A stretch of 61,597 nt of DNA, taken from Parendozoicomonas verongulae. GTDB taxonomy: Bacteria; Pseudomonadota; Gammaproteobacteria; Pseudomonadales; Endozoicomonadaceae. Shown here piece after piece: positions 61,596-61,597 of this stretch. Under the pieces are notes generated by a model that was given only the letters and a program-made list of their open reading frames with translations, was not told the origin of the DNA and did no database searches. The stretch lies in NCBI RefSeq assembly GCF_009711465.1, contig NZ_SMME01000860.1, positions 805 to 62,401 on the forward strand. Direction: 5' to 3'. The translations under genes were made by a program, and so were the position numbers. Within the stretch, counting starts at the first letter, position 1; each line of letters opens with the position of its first letter.

Positions 61596-61597
61596 AT

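Overview
The window looks like a chromosomal segment of a host-associated marine gammaproteobacterium, most likely an Oceanospirillales member of the Endozoicomonas/Hahellaceae type. Two kinds of evidence support this. The cell-wall/lipoate cluster (proA, rsfS, rlmH, mrdA, rodA, mltB, rlpA, dacA, dat, ybeD, lipB, lipA) follows the Pseudomonas/Oceanospirillales order. Between housekeeping genes lie eukaryote-like proteins: an RBR-type zinc protein, a Ser/Thr kinase, and a repeat-bearing protein with a possible death-fold C-terminus. The taxon is inferred; no rRNA or tRNA gene was seen.

Layout. 1-1612: C-terminal part of a repeat-containing protein cut by the window edge. 1.66-8.1 kb: trmH, ddl, a small membrane protein, a GNAT enzyme, a DedA-PAP2 fusion, an SDR, fpr and a VTT-domain protein. 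8.2-13.2 kb: orphan ParA, two secreted proteins of unknown function, and hrpB. 13.4-18.3 kb: RBR-like protein, DUF72, a DUF3450/TtpC-like pair behind a perfect FNR-type box, and an RmlD-like protein lacking its catalytic Tyr/Lys. 18.5-23.8 kb: two adjacent multidomain sensor kinases. 23.9-35.7 kb: proA and the elongasome/lipoate cluster, without the nadD normally found there. 35.8-42.4 kb: YfcC-type transporter, a four-gene MCE lipid-transport operon, and an NSS transporter.

42.5-47.8 kb: an ECF sigma/ChrR pair, divergent from a four-gene lipid-modification operon (flavin oxidoreductase, DUF1365, Cfa-type methyltransferase, DUF3833). Two ECF-type promoters stand back to back between them, which suggests one photo-oxidative or membrane stress module. 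A 166-bp palindromic MITE-like element separates it from an AraC regulator and a thioesterase. 49.7-54.7 kb: ilvD, a secreted unknown, a small membrane protein, holA and lptE. 54.7-59.1 kb: Ser/Thr kinase with an unusual repeat-rich upstream region, then an aldehyde dehydrogenase paired with a membrane-anchored PLP fold-III enzyme. 59.2-61.6 kb: a cold-shock-type RRM protein, aspA, and the tail of a further gene.

Most genes are tightly packed, with ATGA/TGATG overlaps inside operons and clear intrinsic terminators at operon ends. No CRISPR array, prophage or intact insertion sequence was recognised. All family assignments come from reading motifs and remembered family features, not from database searches.
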